From Chitinophaga flava (GTDB lineage: Bacteria; Bacteroidota; Bacteroidia; Chitinophagales; Chitinophagaceae): a DNA stretch of 64,000 nt. The stretch is from positions 1,612,001 through 1,676,000 of the forward strand of contig NZ_QFFJ01000002.1 in assembly GCF_003308995.1 (NCBI RefSeq), given 5' to 3'. How positions within the stretch are numbered: position 1 is the first letter of the stretch; each line of letters opens with the position of its first letter. The notes under the pieces are model-generated. The model had not been told where the DNA came from. It was given only the letters and a program-made list of their open reading frames with translations, and searched no databases. The position numbers and the translations under genes were made by a program. This document shows positions 61,254-64,000 of this stretch, piece after piece.

Positions 61254-62066
61254 ATGGAAAGAAAATTCAACGCTTTCAAAGGAGAAAGAAAATCTGGCGG
61301 CGGTCCTAAACGGTTCGCCAGCCCCCGACCCAAACAGTCTTCGCTGATTATCGGCCGTCAGCCGGTAATGGAAGCTCTCAGCAGTGGCAAGCCAATCGAG
61401 CGTATCTATATGCTTCGCAGTGCCACTGGTGATATTATCCCACAAATCAAAGAGCAGGCTGCTGCCAACAATATTCCGATTAATGTAGTGCCGGTAGAAA
61501 AGCTGAACGGACTGACCCAGGCCAATCACCAGGGCGTTATTGCCCTCACCGGACAAGTGACTTATCTGGATCTGCAGGATGTAATTTCTCATGTAACCGA
61601 ACAGGGAGAAACACCGCTTTTCCTGATCCTCGATGGTATCACCGACGTGCGGAACATCGGCGCCATCGCCCGCAGTGCCGTTTGTTGCGGCGCCCAGGCT
61701 ATCATCATTCCTGACAAAGGTATTGCCTCCCTCAACGAAGAAGCGATGAAATCTTCTGCAGGCGCTCTGGAAAAAATCGCTATCTGCCGTGTCAACAGCC
61801 TGCTGAAGGCGATTGATACCCTGCATCTCAATGGTATCAAGGTGATGGCCAGCGAAATGGAAACAGAAATCAAACTGTATGACTGTGACCTGAAAGAGCC
61901 GGTAGCCGTGATCATGGGTTCTGAAGACAAAGGCGTGTACCCGGCACTGATCAAAGCTTCTGATGTGTTGTTCCGTATTCCTATGGCCGGCAATTTTGAA
62001 TCTTTCAATGTGTCTGTAGCTGCAGGGATTATTTTGTACGAAGCGATGAAACAAAGAACGATATGA
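61254..62066 (+). CDS. rlmB: 23S rRNA (guanosine-2'-O-)-methyltransferase, TrmH/SpoU family
   Basis: A 270-residue SPOUT methyltransferase. The frame is open from a GTG at 61221, but the ATG at 61254 (MERKFNAFKGERKSGG) gives a Lys/Arg-rich leader normal in Bacteroidota. Substrate-binding domain with IGRQPVMEALSSGKPIERIY, then the catalytic domain: LDGITDVRNIGAIARSAVCC (motif 1), AVIMGSEDKGVY (motif 2) and IPMAGNFESFNVSVAAGIIL (motif 3). RlmB modifies G2251 in the 23S P-loop; assignment to RlmB over another TrmH member is by length and neighbours of the motifs. Confidence 0.9.
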   Translation: MERKFNAFKGERKSGGGPKRFASPRPKQSSLIIGRQPVMEALSSGKPIERIYMLRSATGDIIPQIKEQAAANNIPINVVPVEKLNGLTQANHQGVIALTGQVTYLDLQDVISHVTEQGETPLFLILDGITDVRNIGAIARSAVCCGAQAIIIPDKGIASLNEEAMKSSAGALEKIAICRVNSLLKAIDTLHLNGIKVMASEMETEIKLYDCDLKEPVAVIMGSEDKGVYPALIKASDVLFRIPMAGNFESFNVSVAAGIILYEAMKQRTI

Positions 62067-62082
62067 TTTAAACCCGTTTTTT

Positions 62083-62934
62083 ATGCTGAAACTAATCGAA
62101 TGTCCGCGTGATGCCATGCAGGGCTGGCACCGGATGATCAGCACGACAGAGAAAGTAGAGTATCTGCAGGCTTTGCTGAAGGTAGGTTTTGATACCCTGG
62201 ACTTTGGCAGTTTTGTATCTCCCAAAGCGATTCCACAACTGGCAGATACCAAAGAAGTGCTGGCACAGCTGGACCTGTCGGCCACCCGTAGCAAACTGCT
62301 GGCTATTGTAGCCAATGTACGGGGCGCTGAAGAAGCCGTTGTACATGAGGAAATCAACTACCTGGGCTTCCCCTTCTCTGTGTCCGAGACCTTTCAGCTG
62401 AGAAACACGAATAAAACGATTGCCGAATCTCTGGAGCAGGTGCAGACCATGCAGGAGCTGTGTATCAAAAACAGCAAAGAACTGGTAGTGTATATCTCCA
62501 TGGGTTTTGGCAACCCCTATGATGATCCCTACAGTCCTGAGATCGTGCTGCGCTGGGTGGATGAACTGGTGAAGATGGACATTACCACTATCTCACTGGC
62601 CGATACCGTGGGCGTAGCCAATCCGGATATCATCTCCAGCCTGTTCAAACACCTGATACCGGCTTATCCCGGCGTAGAGATCGGTGCGCATTTTCATTCT
62701 GCCCCGTATAACTGGGAAGAGAAAGTGCAGGCTGCCTGGGACCAGGGCTGTCGCCGGTTCGACAGTGCCATCAAAGGCATCGGCGGATGTCCTATGGCCA
62801 AAGATGAACTGGTAGGCAATCTGGCCACCGAAAATATGATCTGGTTCTGCCAGCAGCGTCAGGAGCCGCTTACCCTCGATATGATCGCCCTGAGCACCGC
62901 ACAGCAGCTGGCTGACGTGGTTTTTAAAGACTAA
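62083..62934 (+). CDS. Hydroxymethylglutaryl-CoA lyase
   Basis: A 283-residue (beta/alpha)8-barrel enzyme that cleaves HMG-CoA to acetoacetate and acetyl-CoA in leucine and ketone-body breakdown. Family features: LIECPRDAMQGW (normally the PRDxxQ motif), VGFDTLDFGSFVSPKAIPQL, YISMGFGNPYDDPY, TISLADTVGVANPD, IGAHFHSAPYNW and FDSAIKGIGGCPMAKDEL with the catalytic cysteine in GGCP. Confidence 0.93.
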   Translation: MLKLIECPRDAMQGWHRMISTTEKVEYLQALLKVGFDTLDFGSFVSPKAIPQLADTKEVLAQLDLSATRSKLLAIVANVRGAEEAVVHEEINYLGFPFSVSETFQLRNTNKTIAESLEQVQTMQELCIKNSKELVVYISMGFGNPYDDPYSPEIVLRWVDELVKMDITTISLADTVGVANPDIISSLFKHLIPAYPGVEIGAHFHSAPYNWEEKVQAAWDQGCRRFDSAIKGIGGCPMAKDELVGNLATENMIWFCQQRQEPLTLDMIALSTAQQLADVVFKD

Positions 62935-62937
62935 GAC

Positions 62938-63915
62938 ATGCAATTCCATCTGAGCTTCCCGGTAGATACAATCGAACCGGGCATACATTACAGCGACAAA
63001 ATATTGCTCATGGGCTCCTGTTTTGCGGAAGAAATAGGCGCCAAACTACATGAGCACCGGTTTAATACCCTCATCAATCCTCATGGTATCCTCTTCAATC
63101 CGTTGAGCCTTACCAGGGCGATCACGTCTTATCTCGACGGAAAAATCTATACAAAAGATGATCTCTTCCAGCATCAGGATACCTGGCATAGCTGGGACCA
63201 CCACAGCCGTTTCTCTGGCCTTACGCCCGAAGCTACGCTGGAACAGATCAATGCGGCCCAGCAGGAAGCTATCCGGAACATCGAACAGGTGGACTGGCTG
63301 GTGCTCACACTGGGATCGGCCCATGCCTATTTCCTGAAAGAAGGCAATCAGTTGGTGGGCAACTGTCATAAAGTGCCGGGTGCCAGTTTCCACAAGCGTC
63401 TGCTCACCGTGGAAGAAGTGGTGTCTGCTCTCGATAATGTGATGCATCGGCTGTTTTTCCGTAACAGAAAACTAAATATACTCTTCACCGTTAGTCCGGT
63501 ACGTTACATACGCGATGGCGTGGTGGAAAATAACCTGAGCAAAGCTGTATTGCTACAGGCGGTACATCATATGGTCAACAAGTTTGCCCGGCTCTGGTAT
63601 TTTCCGGCGTATGAACTGGTGATTGATGATCTGCGCGATTATCGTTTTTATAAAGATGATATGGTGCATCCTAATGAAACGGCTGTCAACTATGTGTGGG
63701 AGCATGTGGTGAAAGCGGCCGTACATGGCAGCAGCCAGCCACTGTTGCATACCATTGCGGAAGTCAACAGGGCCGCGCAGCACCGGCCGTTTAACCCGGA
63801 GAGCAGCCAGCATCAGCAGTTTCTGCGCACTTATGCAGACAAGGTAAAACAACTGATGCAGGCACATCCTCACCTATACTGGGAAGACCTCCTGCATCAT
63901 TTTAAGGTTGAATAA
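62938..63915 (+). CDS. GSCFA-domain protein
   Basis: A 325-residue protein whose N-terminus has the naming motif in LLMGSCFAEEIGAKLHEHRF (GSCFA). HGILFNPLSL, TWHSWDHHSRFS, LGSAHAYF and FTVSPVRYIRDG follow. The domain is SGNH-hydrolase-related; its enzymatic role in bacteria is not well defined. The gene is 3 bp after the HMG-CoA lyase gene, so they are co-transcribed. Confidence 0.92.
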   Translation: MQFHLSFPVDTIEPGIHYSDKILLMGSCFAEEIGAKLHEHRFNTLINPHGILFNPLSLTRAITSYLDGKIYTKDDLFQHQDTWHSWDHHSRFSGLTPEATLEQINAAQQEAIRNIEQVDWLVLTLGSAHAYFLKEGNQLVGNCHKVPGASFHKRLLTVEEVVSALDNVMHRLFFRNRKLNILFTVSPVRYIRDGVVENNLSKAVLLQAVHHMVNKFARLWYFPAYELVIDDLRDYRFYKDDMVHPNETAVNYVWEHVVKAAVHGSSQPLLHTIAEVNRAAQHRPFNPESSQHQQFLRTYADKVKQLMQAHPHLYWEDLLHHFKVE

Positions 63916-63924
63916 TATTTTCTT

Positions 63925-64000
63925 TTATAAAGCTCCTCCTTTGTTGTCCCGGACATACACCAGGCCAATCACGAAGCAGATAACGGCCACGGCTATAGGA
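63925..64000 (-). CDS. C-terminal end of a membrane protein (partial)
   Basis: The minus strand reads PIAVAVICFVIGLVYVRDNK then GGAL and a TAA stop at 63925-63927, with no upstream boundary in the window. A final membrane segment followed by a short charged tail is typical of transporters (for example MFS type), but 24 residues do not decide the family. Convergent with the GSCFA gene. Confidence 0.5.
   Translation of the reverse strand, partial: PIAVAVICFVIGLVYVRDNKGGAL

Noticed and set aside
60564..62357. Long minus-strand open frame of 597 codons
   Set aside because: It lies antisense to the GNAT, NUDIX, rlmB and HMG-CoA lyase genes, whose motifs are unmistakable; its translation has no recognisable domain and an odd His/Phe-rich composition.

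Overview
The window comes from a Bacteroidota chromosome, most likely Chitinophaga or a close relative in the Chitinophagaceae. The evidence is a SusC/SusD pair with an ECF sigma/FecR regulator, a secreted metalloprotease with a type IX secretion sorting domain, LytTR two-component signalling, a class A2-type beta-lactamase, and many starts preceded by the Bacteroidota -7 promoter box TAnnTTTG. No rRNA, tRNA, prophage, CRISPR array or classical insertion sequence was recognised.

Layout. 1-9.6 kb (minus): an oligopeptide-type uptake locus, read sigma factor, FecR, SusC, SusD, thioredoxin-like protein, S9-like peptidase (cut by the left edge). Base composition drops sharply inside susC. 9.9-15.2 kb: a decayed reductase pseudogene, an AraC regulator with an S41 peptidase, an intact RibD-C/DHFR-like reductase, and a MarR / isochorismatase-like / MFS operon. 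15.5-23.6 kb: a secreted protein of unknown function, then a minus-strand cassette of META-like protein, ECF sigma factor, membrane TPR protein, membrane-anchored subtilase, TPR-CHAT caspase-like protease, an unknown protein and a collagen-like lipoprotein. This cassette looks like a membrane protease cascade under its own sigma factor. 23.7-31.3 kb: an ADP-ribosylglycohydrolase remnant, two hydrolases, a LytS/LytR-type pair, a phosphoglycerate-mutase-like phosphatase, an NAD(P)-binding oxidoreductase and class I fructose-bisphosphate aldolase. 31.7-40.7 kb: M43 metalloprotease, proBA, class A beta-lactamase and an OmpR-type two-component pair.

40.7-47.5 kb: a tandem array of 113-bp units, each with a REP-like palindrome, followed by a CusBA/CzcBA-TolC metal-type RND efflux operon and a small barrel protein. 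47.5-56.5 kb: lipoprotein, Old Yellow Enzyme with a divergent AraC regulator, an ArsR-SDR pair with shared operator-like sites, two tandem MocR regulators, an NTF2-like/AhpD-like pair and the alkA-ogt alkylation repair pair. 57-57.6 kb: a REP-associated tyrosine transposase (RAYT) flanked by the same palindrome that forms the 41-kb array. 57.7-64 kb: PLP decarboxylase with an EamA transporter, GNAT, NUDIX, RlmB, HMG-CoA lyase, a GSCFA protein and the tail of a membrane protein.

The two most promising systems are the RAYT/REP element with its tandemly amplified array, in which the palindromes also supply the stop codons of two genes, and the sigma-controlled subtilase/CHAT protease cassette.
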